A program made the translations under genes and the position numbers. DNA of 46,508 nt from an uncultured Paraprevotella sp. Lineage in GTDB: Bacteria; Bacteroidota; Bacteroidia; Bacteroidales; Bacteroidaceae. This document shows, piece by piece, positions 35,427 through 44,263 of this stretch (positions are counted from its first letter, which is position 1; every line of letters starts with the position of its first letter). The notes under the pieces were generated by a model. The model was given only the letters and a program-made list of their open reading frames with translations, was not told the origin of the DNA and ran no database searches. The DNA lies in contig CALULT010000022.1 in the NCBI GenBank assembly GCA_944321565.1, positions 1 through 46,508 of the forward strand, written 5' to 3'.

Positions 35427-36031
35427 GCGTTCTTCGCCAGTGAACGGTTGATGCTTTCGATGTAGTCCAACAGTTCCGTGCGCCCGGTCTTTTCTAGGGA
35501 GGACGTGGCGAAATAGGGCGGGAGTTCCTCCCATTGTTCCTTCAACACTTCGAGATAGGCCTTGATGTTGGCGTTGAGGCGTTTGATGCCTTGCTTGTCG
35601 GCTTTCGTGAACACGATGCTAAAAGGGACTCCGTTTTCACCGAGCCATTCAATGAACTCCAAATCTATCTTTTGCGGTTCGTGGCGCGAATCCACTAGCA
35701 CGAACAAGTTGGTCAGTTGCTCCCTCCTTAATATATAAGAGGTAATAATGCGCCAAAGTTTTTCTCTCTCTTCTTTTCCTTTTTTTGCATATCCGTAGCC
35801 TGGTAAGTCCACCAAGTACCATTCCTTGTTGATGAGGAAATGATTGATGAGCAAAGTCTTTCCTGGTGTGGCAGAGGTCTTGGCCAACTTCCGGTGGTTG
35901 GCCAGCATGTTGATGAGGCTGGATTTTCCTACGTTGGAGCGACCTATGAATGCGTATTCCGGCAAAGATGTGTCCGGGCATTTGGCTATGTCTGTATTGC
36001 TGATGATGAATTCTGCAGATTTGATTTCCAT
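35414..36031 (-). CDS. engB: Ribosome biogenesis GTPase EngB/YsxC
   Basis: A 205-residue essential GTPase acting in large-subunit ribosome assembly. G-motifs visible are G1 GRSNVGKSS (about 29-37), G2 Thr in SATPGKT (about 53-59), G3 DLPGYG (about 74-79), and G4 TKAD (about 142-145). The start at 36031 gives the usual N terminus ([11 protein letters not shown]). The frame stays open upstream through the 75-bp repeats, but the -7 box at 36052-36059 lies inside that extension, so the longer form is unlikely. It is convergent with the DUF3078 gene (13-bp overlap). Confidence 0.95.
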   Translation of the reverse strand: MEIKSAEFIISNTDIAKCPDTSLPEYAFIGRSNVGKSSLINMLANHRKLAKTSATPGKTLLINHFLINKEWYLVDLPGYGYAKKGKEEREKLWRIITSYILRREQLTNLFVLVDSRHEPQKIDLEFIEWLGENGVPFSIVFTKADKQGIKRLNANIKAYLEVLKEQWEELPPYFATSSLEKTGRTELLDYIESINRSLAKNAQNE

Positions 36032-36051
36032 GTTCGTTGATTTTTCGTGGG

Positions 36052-36059
36052 CAAATATA
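36052..36059 (-). promoter_or_regulatory. engB promoter -7 box
   Basis: The minus strand reads TATATTTG, a match to TAnnTTTG, 20 bp before the engB ATG. There is no TTTG at the -33 position. Confidence 0.55.
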
Positions 36060-36075
36060 CGCTTTTTAATTGGGT

Positions 36076-36314
36076 TTTGCATTATCTTTTGAGAAGATAA
36101 GCTGCACCTCGGCATGAAAAACAGATGAATTTGTTTTGTCCTGCGCTCGGTTTGCATTATCTTTAGATAAGATAAGCTGCACCTCGGCATGAAAAACAAA
36201 TGGATTTGTTTTGTCCTGCGCTCGGTTTGCATTATCTTTTGATAAGATAAGCTGCATCTCGGCATGAAAAACAAATGGATTTGTTTTGTCCTGCGCTCGG
36301 TTTGCATTATCTTT
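36076..36314 (+). repeat. 75-bp tandem repeat, 3.2 copies, between engB and recR
   Basis: Units start at 36076, 36151 and 36226 (TTTGCATTATCTTT...), and a 14-bp partial unit lies at 36301-36314. Units differ at few positions. Each has a TTATCTT/AAGATAA hairpin and an ACAAAT/ATTTGT palindrome (units 2 and 3; unit 1 has a G-T variant). Each also has TTTTGTCCTGCGCTCGG at its end, which combines with the start of the next unit to form a promoter-like pair. Only the last junction makes a perfect promoter. Because 75 is a multiple of 3, the minus strand stays open through all copies. Confidence 0.9.
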
Positions 36315-36315
36315 G
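36285..36315 (+). promoter_or_regulatory. recR promoter at the end of the tandem repeat
   Basis: TTTG (36285-36288), exactly 19 bp, then TATCTTTG (36308-36315) is a perfect Bacteroidota promoter, 29 bp before the recR ATG. A second TATCTTTG (36329-36336) lies closer to the start but lacks a -33 element. The junctions between earlier repeat units give TATCTTTA and TATCTTTT instead, i.e. weakened boxes. Confidence 0.8.
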
Positions 36316-36344
36316 CACCCGATTTATGTATCTTTGACGAATAA

Positions 36345-36962
36345 ATGGATCAGCTGTATTCCTCCGCGTTACTCGAAAAGGCCGTGAACGAGTTTGCCAA
36401 GTTGCCCGGAATCGGGGGCAAGACGGCAATGAGGCTTGTCTTGCATTTGTTGCGGCAGGATGCGTCGGCTGTGGAAAGTTTCGGGCAGGCGTTGGTTACT
36501 CTGAAACATGATGTGAAATATTGTGCGGTGTGTCACAACATTTCCGATACGGAGGTGTGTGGCATTTGTGCCGACAACCGGCGCGACCATACGACGGTTT
36601 GTGTGGTGGAGAACATACAAGACGTGATGGCCATTGAGAACACGCAGCAATATAAGGGCGTGTATCATGTGTTGGGCGGCGTGATTTCACCCATGGATGG
36701 GGTCGGCCCGTCGGACTTGCAAATCCAGTCGTTAGTGGGACGGGTGGCGGAAGGCGGCATCCGCGAAGTGATATTGGCACTCAGCCCGACGATGGAAGGA
36801 GACACGACAAATTTTTATATATACAGGAAACTGGAGAATGCCGGGGTGCGCATCACGGTGATTGCCCGCGGGGTGGCGCAGAACGATGAACTGCAATACA
36901 CGGACGAGGTGACGCTGGGGCGTTCCATCGTGAACCGCGTAGTGTTCACCGGAAAGTTGTGA
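36345..36962 (+). CDS. recR: Recombination protein RecR
   Basis: A 205-residue DNA-binding protein of the RecFOR gap-repair pathway that helps load RecA. It has the N-terminal helix-hairpin-helix [17 protein letters not shown] (about 20-36), a zinc finger [16 protein letters not shown] (about 57-72), and a Toprim domain beginning [16 protein letters not shown] (about 83-98) with the conserved Glu. A C-terminal Walker-like region also follows. The length is normal. It is the first gene of a five-gene unit reading to 39899. Confidence 0.97.
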   Translation: MDQLYSSALLEKAVNEFAKLPGIGGKTAMRLVLHLLRQDASAVESFGQALVTLKHDVKYCAVCHNISDTEVCGICADNRRDHTTVCVVENIQDVMAIENTQQYKGVYHVLGGVISPMDGVGPSDLQIQSLVGRVAEGGIREVILALSPTMEGDTTNFYIYRKLENAGVRITVIARGVAQNDELQYTDEVTLGRSIVNRVVFTGKL

Positions 36963-36982
36963 GTAGAATAAATGGGATATTT

Positions 36983-37459
36983 ATGGAAAAGAAAGAGAAA
37001 ACAGTGAGATTTTTGCGCGTGTGGATGTGCATATTTTATTGCGTGGCATTGTTCATGGGCGTTTTTTTCGCGGTGTTTCTCCCCGGTGGTTTTGTGGGCG
37101 AGGATGATGTTGATGATTCCATGGCATTGTTCAAGTTCGTTTATAGTGTGCTGGGCATCGGCGTGATGTTGATTTTTGTCCCTTTGGCTTTGAAGCTGAT
37201 GTCGTTCAAGAAAACCAAACTCGCGGTAAGCAAGGAAAACGATCCGGACCTGCGCGGATACCGTGAAAAGGCGGTTCTACGTTTGGTATTATTGACCGGG
37301 GTGATGTTTATTAATCTTATATTTTATGGCGTTTGGCAAGATTCGACTTTCATTTTTTGCGCGTTGATAGGTTTTGCTGCATCGTTGGCGTGCTGGCCCA
37401 CGGTGGAACGTTTGGAGCGTGAGACAGGGAGGACGGCGGAAGCCGATAGCGGAAGATAA
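36983..37459 (+). CDS. Membrane protein of unknown function
   Basis: A 158-residue protein with four hydrophobic segments (about 12-32, 48-70, 101-120 and 124-140 by hydrophobicity). A charged MEKKEKTVRFLR start and a hydrophilic tail suggest both termini are cytoplasmic. I do not recognise a family. I start it at the ATG at 36983; a GTG eight codons upstream overlaps the recR stop region and would also be possible. It lies between recR and the glycosyltransferase gene and is probably co-transcribed with both. Confidence 0.75.
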   Translation: MEKKEKTVRFLRVWMCIFYCVALFMGVFFAVFLPGGFVGEDDVDDSMALFKFVYSVLGIGVMLIFVPLALKLMSFKKTKLAVSKENDPDLRGYREKAVLRLVLLTGVMFINLIFYGVWQDSTFIFCALIGFAASLACWPTVERLERETGRTAEADSGR

Positions 37460-37473
37460 GTGCAGGCAGGAGA

Positions 37474-38682
37474 ATGAAACTTTCCATCGTCATAGTCAGT
37501 TACAACGTCAAGCATTACCTGGAACAATGCCTGTGGTCGCTCCGGCGCGCCTGCCGGGGACTGGATGCGGAGGTTTGGGTCGTGGACAATGCTTCGACGG
37601 ATGGGACGGTGGAATATGCCAAGCCGCGATTCCCGGAAGTGCGTTGGATTGAGAATAGGGAAAATATGGGTTTTTCCCGTGCGAACAACATGGCCATTTG
37701 CAAGGCGAAGGGAGAATACGTTTTGTTGTTGAATCCCGACACCATCGTGGGCGAGGACGTGTTGGCCGAATGTGTGGCATTTATGGATGCCCATCCCGAT
37801 GCCGGTGCCACGGGGGTGGCCATGTTGAAGGACAACGGCGGCTTTGCTTGGGAGTCGCGACGCGGACTGCCCACGCCGTTCACTTCGTTCTGCAAAATGA
37901 GCGGGTTGTGTGCCTTATTCCCCCGTTCGCGTGTCTTCGGGCGTTACTATATGCGTTATTTGGACAAGGAGAAACCGGCCCGGATTGAAGTGGTTTCAGG
38001 GGCTTTCGCCTTGTTGCGGCGTTCGGCTTTGGACAAGGCGGGGCTGTTGGACGAAGATTTCTTCATGTATGGCGAGGACATAGATTTGTCGTTCCGCCTG
38101 TTGGAAGCAGGCTACCGGAACTATTACCTGCCTTGCCGGATTCTTCACTATAAGGGGGAAAGCACACAGAAGAGTTCTTTCCGCTATGTGCATGTGTTTT
38201 ACAAGGCGATGCTGATTTTTTTTGATAAGCATTACCGCCACAGCCACCGTTGGTTGGCACCGTTCATTCGGTTGGCTGTAGTGGGGCGTGGCTTGCTTGA
38301 TTTGTGTGTCCGTCAAAGAGAACGTTTATATGCTTTGGTGGGAGCCGGAAGGAATAAGGAAGAAGGTAAGTCTTATTTGTTCATTGGCCGGGAAGAAGCC
38401 GTGGAAGAGGTTTGCAGACTTGCGGTGGACCATCGTTTGCGTATGGATTTTGTCGTGGGGGACGAGGAACGCATTCCCGACGGACATCTTGATGTTTCGC
38501 TTTCCGGGCGGAAAACCGATTATGTGGTGTATGACACAGATGCTTATAGTTATGAGACGATATTCCGGCTGATGTCTTGCCCGAATACGGGGGGGGGGCG
38601 ACCGAAGTTTGGCACTTTCTCCATGCGGACGGGCAAGCTGATTACGTTGAACGGTGTTTACGAAAGGCAAGCAAGAGCATGA
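37474..38682 (+). CDS. GT2-family glycosyltransferase, possibly phase-variable
   Basis: A 402-residue glycosyltransferase with a GT-A fold. The N terminus reads MKLSIVIVSYNVKHYLEQCL, the nucleotide-sugar site is VVDNASTDGT (about 36-45), the NPDT metal-site region is near 90-93, and GEDIDLSFRLLEAGY (about 200-214) is the acceptor/catalytic region. This pattern is found in rhamnosyl- and related transferases of envelope polysaccharides. The C-terminal about 120 residues are less conserved. A run of ten G at 38589-38598, codons of TGGGR near residue 373-377, sits about 85 bp before the stop. The stop TGA overlaps the start of the GNAT gene (ATGATG). The donor and acceptor are unknown. Confidence 0.9.
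   Translation: MKLSIVIVSYNVKHYLEQCLWSLRRACRGLDAEVWVVDNASTDGTVEYAKPRFPEVRWIENRENMGFSRANNMAICKAKGEYVLLLNPDTIVGEDVLAECVAFMDAHPDAGATGVAMLKDNGGFAWESRRGLPTPFTSFCKMSGLCALFPRSRVFGRYYMRYLDKEKPARIEVVSGAFALLRRSALDKAGLLDEDFFMYGEDIDLSFRLLEAGYRNYYLPCRILHYKGESTQKSSFRYVHVFYKAMLIFFDKHYRHSHRWLAPFIRLAVVGRGLLDLCVRQRERLYALVGAGRNKEEGKSYLFIGREEAVEEVCRLAVDHRLRMDFVVGDEERIPDGHLDVSLSGRKTDYVVYDTDAYSYETIFRLMSCPNTGGGRPKFGTFSMRTGKLITLNGVYERQARA
38589..38598 (+). repeat. Homopolymer run of ten G inside the glycosyltransferase gene
   Basis: The window contains ten consecutive G. In the given sequence the frame is open to the normal stop at 38682. One extra G would put the reading frame into that of the GNAT gene, which is open from before the run to 39197. 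One fewer G leads to a TGA stop about 17 codons later. Such runs slip during replication in many bacteria. Confidence 0.85.
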
Positions 38683-39197
38683 TGTTTGTGGCTGAGAATA
38701 TTCGTTTGCGGGCACTCGAACCTGAAGATTTGGATTGGCTTTATCGGATAGAGAACGATGAGCATGTGTGGAAATGGGGTAATTCCAATGTGCCCTATTC
38801 GCGTTATGCGTTGAAAAAATACATTGCGGAGTCTTGCCACGACATTTATGCGGACGGGCAGATGCGTTTGGCCGTGGTGTCGCGGGAAGGGGTTGTGATG
38901 GGTTGCGTGGATTTGGTGAATTTTTCCCCGCGCCATCTTCGTGCCGAAGTAGGAATATTGATTTTTCCGGAATACCAAGGGAAGGGATATGGGGCTGAGA
39001 GCCTTCGGATGCTCGTGGCATACGCACGGGAACATTTGTATTTGCATTTGTTATATGCAGTCGTATCTGAGCGGAATATGCGGGCACGTCATGCGTTTGA
39101 AAAGGCAGGCTTCGTGTTGTCGGGGGTATTGCCCGATTGGTTGCGGGAAGGAAACAATGAATATGTGCCGGCATGTTTATATTGTTGTCGGTGGTGA
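38679..39197 (+). CDS. GNAT-family N-acetyltransferase
   Basis: A 172-residue acetyltransferase of the GNAT superfamily (RimJ/RimL type). The N terminus is IRLRALEPEDLDWLYRIEND, the acetyl-CoA-binding loop is FPEYQGKGYGAESLRML (about 98-114), and the C-terminal strand motif is ERNMRARHAFEKAGF (about 129-143). The Q-x-x-G-x-G/A pattern is intact (QGKGYG). The substrate is unknown; ribosomal proteins and amino sugars are common for this type. It overlaps the glycosyltransferase stop by 4 nt (ATGA), so translation is coupled. Confidence 0.88.
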   Translation: MMFVAENIRLRALEPEDLDWLYRIENDEHVWKWGNSNVPYSRYALKKYIAESCHDIYADGQMRLAVVSREGVVMGCVDLVNFSPRHLRAEVGILIFPEYQGKGYGAESLRMLVAYAREHLYLHLLYAVVSERNMRARHAFEKAGFVLSGVLPDWLREGNNEYVPACLYCCRW

Positions 39198-39242
39198 CAA
39201 TTGCGTGATAGGAAAAGCGGTGCAAACGGAAGCAAATTTGTG

Positions 39243-39899
39243 ATGATGAAGAAATACCACTATCTTTTTTTTGATTTGGACGGGACATTGACTGACTCGG
39301 CTTTGGGGATTCTCCGGACGGCCGCATACGCCTTGCGGCATTTTGGCATACAAGTGGACGACTTGGGTGTGCTTCATCCTTTCGTAGGGCCTCCGCTGGA
39401 GGATTCTTTTAAAGAGTTCTATGGTTTTACAGACATGCAGGCACGTGAGGCGGTGGAAATCTATCGCGGGCGTTATGAGGTGATAGGTGTGCATGAGAAC
39501 GCACCTTATCCGGGAGTGCATGATTGTTTGCGGACGTTGAAGGCGCAAGGATTCCGTTTGGTCTTAGCCACATCGAAACCGGAAAAAACGGCGCGGGTGG
39601 TGTTGGATGAATTTCGGTTGGCTGGTTATTTTGATTTCGTTTGCGGGCGTGATGCGGAAGGCCGCTTGCATACGAAGGCTGATGTGATTCGCCAAATCTT
39701 CGGCCATTTGGGAGTGGACGTGAAAGTGGAAGATGCCGTGATGATAGGCGACCGTAAATATGACATATTAGGTGCGCGTGAGGTCGGAATGGATTCCATT
39801 GGTGCATTGTGGGGCTATGGAAGCCGTGAGGAATTGGCCGGAGCGGGTGCCACATGGTTGGCGGAGGACTATGCGGATTTGGTGCGGTTGCTTCGCTAA
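39243..39899 (+). CDS. HAD-superfamily hydrolase (phosphoglycolate phosphatase-like)
   Basis: A 218-residue subclass IA phosphatase. Motif I is FFDLDGTLTDS (about 8-18), with Asp nucleophile and second Asp. Motif II Thr/Ser is LATSKPEK (about 108-115). Motif III Lys lies in the HTKADVIRQI stretch (about 144-153), and motif IV is VMIGDRKYDILGA (about 166-178). The cap domain lies between motifs I and II. Length and motifs match Gph/YjjG-like enzymes, but the substrate cannot be given. I start it at the ATG at 39243 (a second ATG follows at once). It is the last gene of the recR unit, 45 nt after the GNAT gene. Confidence 0.9.
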   Translation: MMKKYHYLFFDLDGTLTDSALGILRTAAYALRHFGIQVDDLGVLHPFVGPPLEDSFKEFYGFTDMQAREAVEIYRGRYEVIGVHENAPYPGVHDCLRTLKAQGFRLVLATSKPEKTARVVLDEFRLAGYFDFVCGRDAEGRLHTKADVIRQIFGHLGVDVKVEDAVMIGDRKYDILGAREVGMDSIGALWGYGSREELAGAGATWLAEDYADLVRLLR

Positions 39900-39920
39900 T
39901 CGGCACTTGTTTGCGTCTTT

Positions 39921-39965
39921 GGGGCTTAAAAAATGTGAAACGTGCGTTTTGCCCCGATTTTCTTT
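39921..39965 (+). terminator. Possible terminator after the recR operon
   Basis: GGGGC (39921-39925) pairs with GCCCC (39951-39955), extended by AAAA/TTTT after a two-base bulge, then T-rich sequence GATTTTCTTT. It has a long loop. The rest of 39966-40117 is the leader of the efflux operon, probably transcribed from a TAATTTTA box at 39968-39975; I see no riboswitch in it. Confidence 0.45.
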
Positions 39966-40117
39966 GTAATTTTATCCACATAATACTAACGAAACAAAAT
40001 AGAACGCATGATTTTCCTTTTGAAATAGAAGTTTTGAGCGGGGGAGAAAGAGGGAAGTCTGTGGGGGAACATCCTGCGGATGCGATATGAGGAAAAACAA
40101 TAATACGGATATTATAG

Positions 40118-41200
40118 ATGGACAAAAGACTGAAATGGGGCTTGGTGGCCTTTATCACCTGTGGTTTGGCAGGGTGGGGGATTTATTCCCAGCTGCCTAA
40201 GGTGAATGCTGATTTGGAACAAGCAGAAAAGGACAACGCGAAAGGAAAGGAGAAGAGTAACGTGTTGAATGTCAACGGGAGAATCATCCGGACGGAAAAA
40301 TTGACGGATGAGATTGTGGTGACAGGCGAGTTACTTCCGGACGAAGAGGTGGATCTTTCGTTTGAAACCTCCGGTCAGGTGGTGGAAATCAATTTCAAAG
40401 AAGGTTCTCACGTCAAACAGGGACAATTGTTGGCCAAGGTGAACGACCGGAAGTTGCAGGCCGAGTTGAAACGCTTGGAGTCGCAATTGAAACTTGCCAA
40501 TGACCGGGTGTATCGCCAGCGCACGTTGTTGCAACATGATGCGGTCAGCCAAGAGGCTTACGAGCAAGTGCGTACGGAGCTGGCTACACTTCAGGCGGAC
40601 ATTGACATCGTGAAAGCCGAAATCGAACTGACGGAATTGCGCGCGCCTTTTGATGGTGTCATTGGCCTGCGCCAAATCAGCGTGGGCGCATACGCTTCGC
40701 CAACAACCGTTGTCAGTAAACTTACGCGTATAGTGCCGCTGAAAGTGGAATTTGCCGTGCCGGAAAAATACGTCAACGAAGTGAACCCAGGTACGGGCTT
40801 GACATTCACCATTGACGGGTCGTTGCAGAACTATTCGGCGACGGTCTATGCCAAGGAGTCTGCCTTAGACCGCAACACGCACACGCTAACCGTGCGCGCC
40901 ATGTATGCCAATCCTAATGGTCGGCTCACGCCGGGGCGTTATGCCAGCATCAATTTGAAAAAACAAGAGATACAGGATGCCATCGCCATCCCGTCGGAAG
41001 CCATCGTGCCCGAAATGGGCAAGGACAAGGTGTTCCTTTACAAGTCGGGCAAGGCACAGCCTGTGGATGTCACGGTGGGATTGCGCACGGAAGACCGTGT
41101 GCAGGTGTTGCGCGGCTTGAATGTGGGCGACACGTTGATCACGTCCGGAACCTTGCAGTTGCGCACCGGCCTTTCCGTTGTGCTTGACCATGTAGATTAA
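40118..41200 (+). CDS. RND efflux periplasmic adaptor subunit (membrane fusion protein)
   Basis: A 360-residue protein anchored by an N-terminal hydrophobic segment (about 6-22, LKWGLVAFITCGLAGWG) without a clear lipobox. The biotin/lipoyl-like half-motif VDLSFETSGQVVEINFKEGSHVKQGQ lies at about 77-102. A helical hairpin follows (about 105-160), then the second lipoyl half (LRAPFDGVIGLRQISVGAYA, about 176-195) and beta-barrel domain (about 205-280, LKVEFAVPEKYV). It links the inner-membrane pump to the outer-membrane channel encoded downstream. It is the first gene of the operon; the pump gene follows 21 nt later. Confidence 0.93.
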   Translation: MDKRLKWGLVAFITCGLAGWGIYSQLPKVNADLEQAEKDNAKGKEKSNVLNVNGRIIRTEKLTDEIVVTGELLPDEEVDLSFETSGQVVEINFKEGSHVKQGQLLAKVNDRKLQAELKRLESQLKLANDRVYRQRTLLQHDAVSQEAYEQVRTELATLQADIDIVKAEIELTELRAPFDGVIGLRQISVGAYASPTTVVSKLTRIVPLKVEFAVPEKYVNEVNPGTGLTFTIDGSLQNYSATVYAKESALDRNTHTLTVRAMYANPNGRLTPGRYASINLKKQEIQDAIAIPSEAIVPEMGKDKVFLYKSGKAQPVDVTVGLRTEDRVQVLRGLNVGDTLITSGTLQLRTGLSVVLDHVD

Positions 41201-41221
41201 GAAGCGGGGGAGGAACGCATT

Positions 41222-44200
41222 ATGAATATATCGGAATTAAGTATCCGTCGCCCGGTGTTGGCCACCGTGATGACCGTTATCATCATTTTGTTCGGTATGA
41301 TCGGTTATGTTTCTCTCGGTGTGCGCGAATACCCCTCCGTGGACAATCCCATTATCTCCGTGTCGTGTTCCTACGCCGGGGCCAATGCCGATGTGATAGA
41401 AAACCAGATTACCGAGCCGTTGGAGCAGAATATCAACGGTATTCCCGGCATTCGTTCGTTGACCAGTGTGAGTTCGCAGGGAAGCAGCCGCATCACGGTG
41501 GAATTCGAACTGTCCGTGGACTTGGAAACGGCGGCCAACGACGTGCGCGACAAGGTGTCGCGTGCCCAGCGTTACCTGCCGCGTGACTGCGACCCGCCTA
41601 CGGTGTCGAAAGCTGATGCCGATGCTTCGCCTATCTTGATGGTGGCATTGCAGAGTGAGAAACGGTCGTTGCTCGAATTGAGCGAGATTGCCGACCTGAC
41701 GGTGAAGGAACAGCTGCAGACCATTTCCGATGTGAGCAGCGTGTCGATTTGGGGTGAGAAAAAGTATGCCATGCGCTTGTGGCTTGACCCAATCAAAATG
41801 GCGGGCTATGGGCTTACGCCGATGGACGTGAAGAACGCGGTGGACAACGAAAACGTGGAACTGCCTTCGGGTAGTATTGAGGGAAACACCATTGAGCTGA
41901 ACATCCGCACGATGGGGTTGATGGATACCGCCAAGATGTTCGATGACTTGATTATCAAGCATGACGGGAACCGCATCATCCGCTTCAGCGATATCGGTCG
42001 CGCGGAATTGGGGGCGGCCGACATACAGAGCTACATGAAGATGAACGGTGTGCCTATGGTGGGCGTGGTGGTGATTCCCCAACCGGGTGCCAACCACATT
42101 GACATTGCCGATGCCGTGTATGAGCGCATGGAGCAGATGAAAAAGGACCTGCCGGATGATGTGCAGTACAGCTATGGTTTCGACAACACGCAGTTCATCC
42201 GTGCTTCTATCGACGAGGTGAAACAGACGGTGTATGAAGCTTTCGTCCTGGTAATCATCATCATCTTCCTGTTCCTGCGCGACTGGCGTGTCACGTTGGT
42301 GCCCTGCATCGTGATTCCCGTGTCACTCGTGGGCGCGTTTTTCATCATGTATCTTTTCGGTTTTTCCATCAATGTGCTGACCATGTTGGCCGTGGTGTTG
42401 GCGGTCGGCTTGGTGGTGGACGATGCCATCGTGATGACAGAGAACATTTACATCCGCATCGAACAGGGCATGTCGCCTATGGAAGCCGGTATTGAAGGCT
42501 CCAAGGAAATATTCTTCGCGATTATTTCTACGACGGTGACATTGGTGGCCGTGTTCTTCCCCATCGTGTTCATGGAAGGCACGACGGGCCGTCTGTTCCG
42601 CGAGTTCAGTATGGTGATTTCCGGTGCGGTGCTGATTTCTGCCTTTGCCGCCCTGACATTTACGCCGATGCTGGCCACGAAGTTGTTGAAGCGACAGGAG
42701 AAGAAGAATGCGTTCTACCGCATGACCGAGCCTTTCTTCGAGGGGATGAACAGTCTTTACAGCCGTTCGTTGGCCGTCGTGTTGCGCCACCGGGTGTGGA
42801 CGATTCCTTTCATGGTGCTGATGGTGGGGCTGGTGGTGTTCCTTTGGGGGCAGATTCCTTCCGAGATGGCTCCGTTGGAGGACCGTTCGATGATTACCGT
42901 CAGCACGCGTGGGGCGGAAGGCGTGACTTACGAATACTTGCGTGATTATACGGAGGACATCAATCTTGTGGTGGATTCCCTGATGCCGGATGCCGAGGCT
43001 GTGACGGCACGCGTGTCCAGTGGGAGCGGAAACATTCAAATCCGCTTGAAGGACATGGCCGACCGCGACTACACGCAGATGGAGGCGGCCGAGAAACTGT
43101 CGCAGGCAATCAAGAAGAAAACGAAGGCCCGCGCTTTCGTGCAGCAGCAGTCTTCGTTTGGCGGGCGACGTTCCAGCATGCCGATCCAGTATGTGCTTCA
43201 AGCCACGAACATTGAGAAGTTAGAGGAAGTGTTGCCCGTGTTCATGGAGAAAGTCTATGAGAATCCGGTTTTCCAAATGGCCGATGTCGATTTGAAGTTC
43301 AGCAGCCCGGAACTGCGCATCCACATCAATCGTGATAAGGCCAACATCATGGGAGTCAGTACGCGCGACTTGGCCGAGACCCTGCAATACGGCTTGAGCG
43401 GACAACGTATGGGATATTTCTACATGAATGGCAAACAGTATGAGATTTTGGGCGAGATCAACCGACAGCAACGCAATAAGCCGGCCGACCTGAAGGCTAT
43501 TTACCTTCGCAACAGCGACGGGGAGATGATTCAGATGGACAACCTGATAGAGTTGGAAAGTAGCATCGCGCCTCCGAAACTCTATCGTTACAACCGTTTC
43601 GTCTCGGCTACTATTTCCGCCGGATTGGCCGATGGAAAGACCATTGGCGAAGGCTTGGACGAGATGGACAAGATTGCCGCCGAGGTGCTCGACGATACAT
43701 TCCGCACGGCCTTGTCGGGCGACTCGAAGGAATTCCGCGAGAGTTCATCCAGCCTGATGTTTGCCTTCGTCTTGGCTTTGGTGCTTATCTATTTGATTTT
43801 GGCCGCGCAGTTCGAGAGCTTCAAAGACCCCTTCGTCATTATGCTCACAGTGCCGTTGGCAATCACAGGCGCGTTGATATTCATGTATTTCAGCGACATC
43901 ACGATGAATGTGTTCAGCCAAATTGGCATCATCATGCTGATTGGGCTGGTGGCCAAGAACGGAATCCTGATTGTGGAGTTTGCCAACCTGAAGCAGGATT
44001 TGGGTGAGGATAAGGTGACGGCGGTGCGCGATGCGGCCCTGCAGCGTCTGCGTCCTATCCTGATGACCAGTGCGGCAACGATTCTCGGCCTTATTCCCTT
44101 GGCTTTCGCCACGGGTGAAGGATGTAACCAGCGTATCGCCATGGGCGTGGCGGTCGTGGGCGGCATGTTGGTATCCACGTTCCTTACCATGTACATCGTA

Positions 44201-44263
44201 CCGGCCGTATATACTTATATATCTACTAACCGAATCAGTAAAAAACAGCAAAATGAGAAATAA
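41222..44263 (+). CDS. RND efflux transporter permease (AcrB/HAE1 type)
   Basis: A 1013-residue inner-membrane pump driven by protons. The N terminus MNISELSIRRPVLATVMTVI is typical. The porter domain contains NADVIENQITEPLEQNINGI (about 59-78). Helix 4 contains VGLVVDDAIVMTENIY with the paired Asp of the proton relay (about 400-401). The second half repeats the architecture, with LILAAQFESFKDPFVIML near 858-875. Normal length for the family (about 1,030). Substrate range (drugs, bile salts, detergents) cannot be read from sequence. No regulator gene lies in the operon. Its stop overlaps the TolC-like start by 11 nt. Confidence 0.95.
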   Translation: MNISELSIRRPVLATVMTVIIILFGMIGYVSLGVREYPSVDNPIISVSCSYAGANADVIENQITEPLEQNINGIPGIRSLTSVSSQGSSRITVEFELSVDLETAANDVRDKVSRAQRYLPRDCDPPTVSKADADASPILMVALQSEKRSLLELSEIADLTVKEQLQTISDVSSVSIWGEKKYAMRLWLDPIKMAGYGLTPMDVKNAVDNENVELPSGSIEGNTIELNIRTMGLMDTAKMFDDLIIKHDGNRIIRFSDIGRAELGAADIQSYMKMNGVPMVGVVVIPQPGANHIDIADAVYERMEQMKKDLPDDVQYSYGFDNTQFIRASIDEVKQTVYEAFVLVIIIIFLFLRDWRVTLVPCIVIPVSLVGAFFIMYLFGFSINVLTMLAVVLAVGLVVDDAIVMTENIYIRIEQGMSPMEAGIEGSKEIFFAIISTTVTLVAVFFPIVFMEGTTGRLFREFSMVISGAVLISAFAALTFTPMLATKLLKRQEKKNAFYRMTEPFFEGMNSLYSRSLAVVLRHRVWTIPFMVLMVGLVVFLWGQIPSEMAPLEDRSMITVSTRGAEGVTYEYLRDYTEDINLVVDSLMPDAEAVTARVSSGSGNIQIRLKDMADRDYTQMEAAEKLSQAIKKKTKARAFVQQQSSFGGRRSSMPIQYVLQATNIEKLEEVLPVFMEKVYENPVFQMADVDLKFSSPELRIHINRDKANIMGVSTRDLAETLQYGLSGQRMGYFYMNGKQYEILGEINRQQRNKPADLKAIYLRNSDGEMIQMDNLIELESSIAPPKLYRYNRFVSATISAGLADGKTIGEGLDEMDKIAAEVLDDTFRTALSGDSKEFRESSSSLMFAFVLALVLIYLILAAQFESFKDPFVIMLTVPLAITGALIFMYFSDITMNVFSQIGIIMLIGLVAKNGILIVEFANLKQDLGEDKVTAVRDAALQRLRPILMTSAATILGLIPLAFATGEGCNQRIAMGVAVVGGMLVSTFLTMYIVPAVYTYISTNRISKKQQNEK

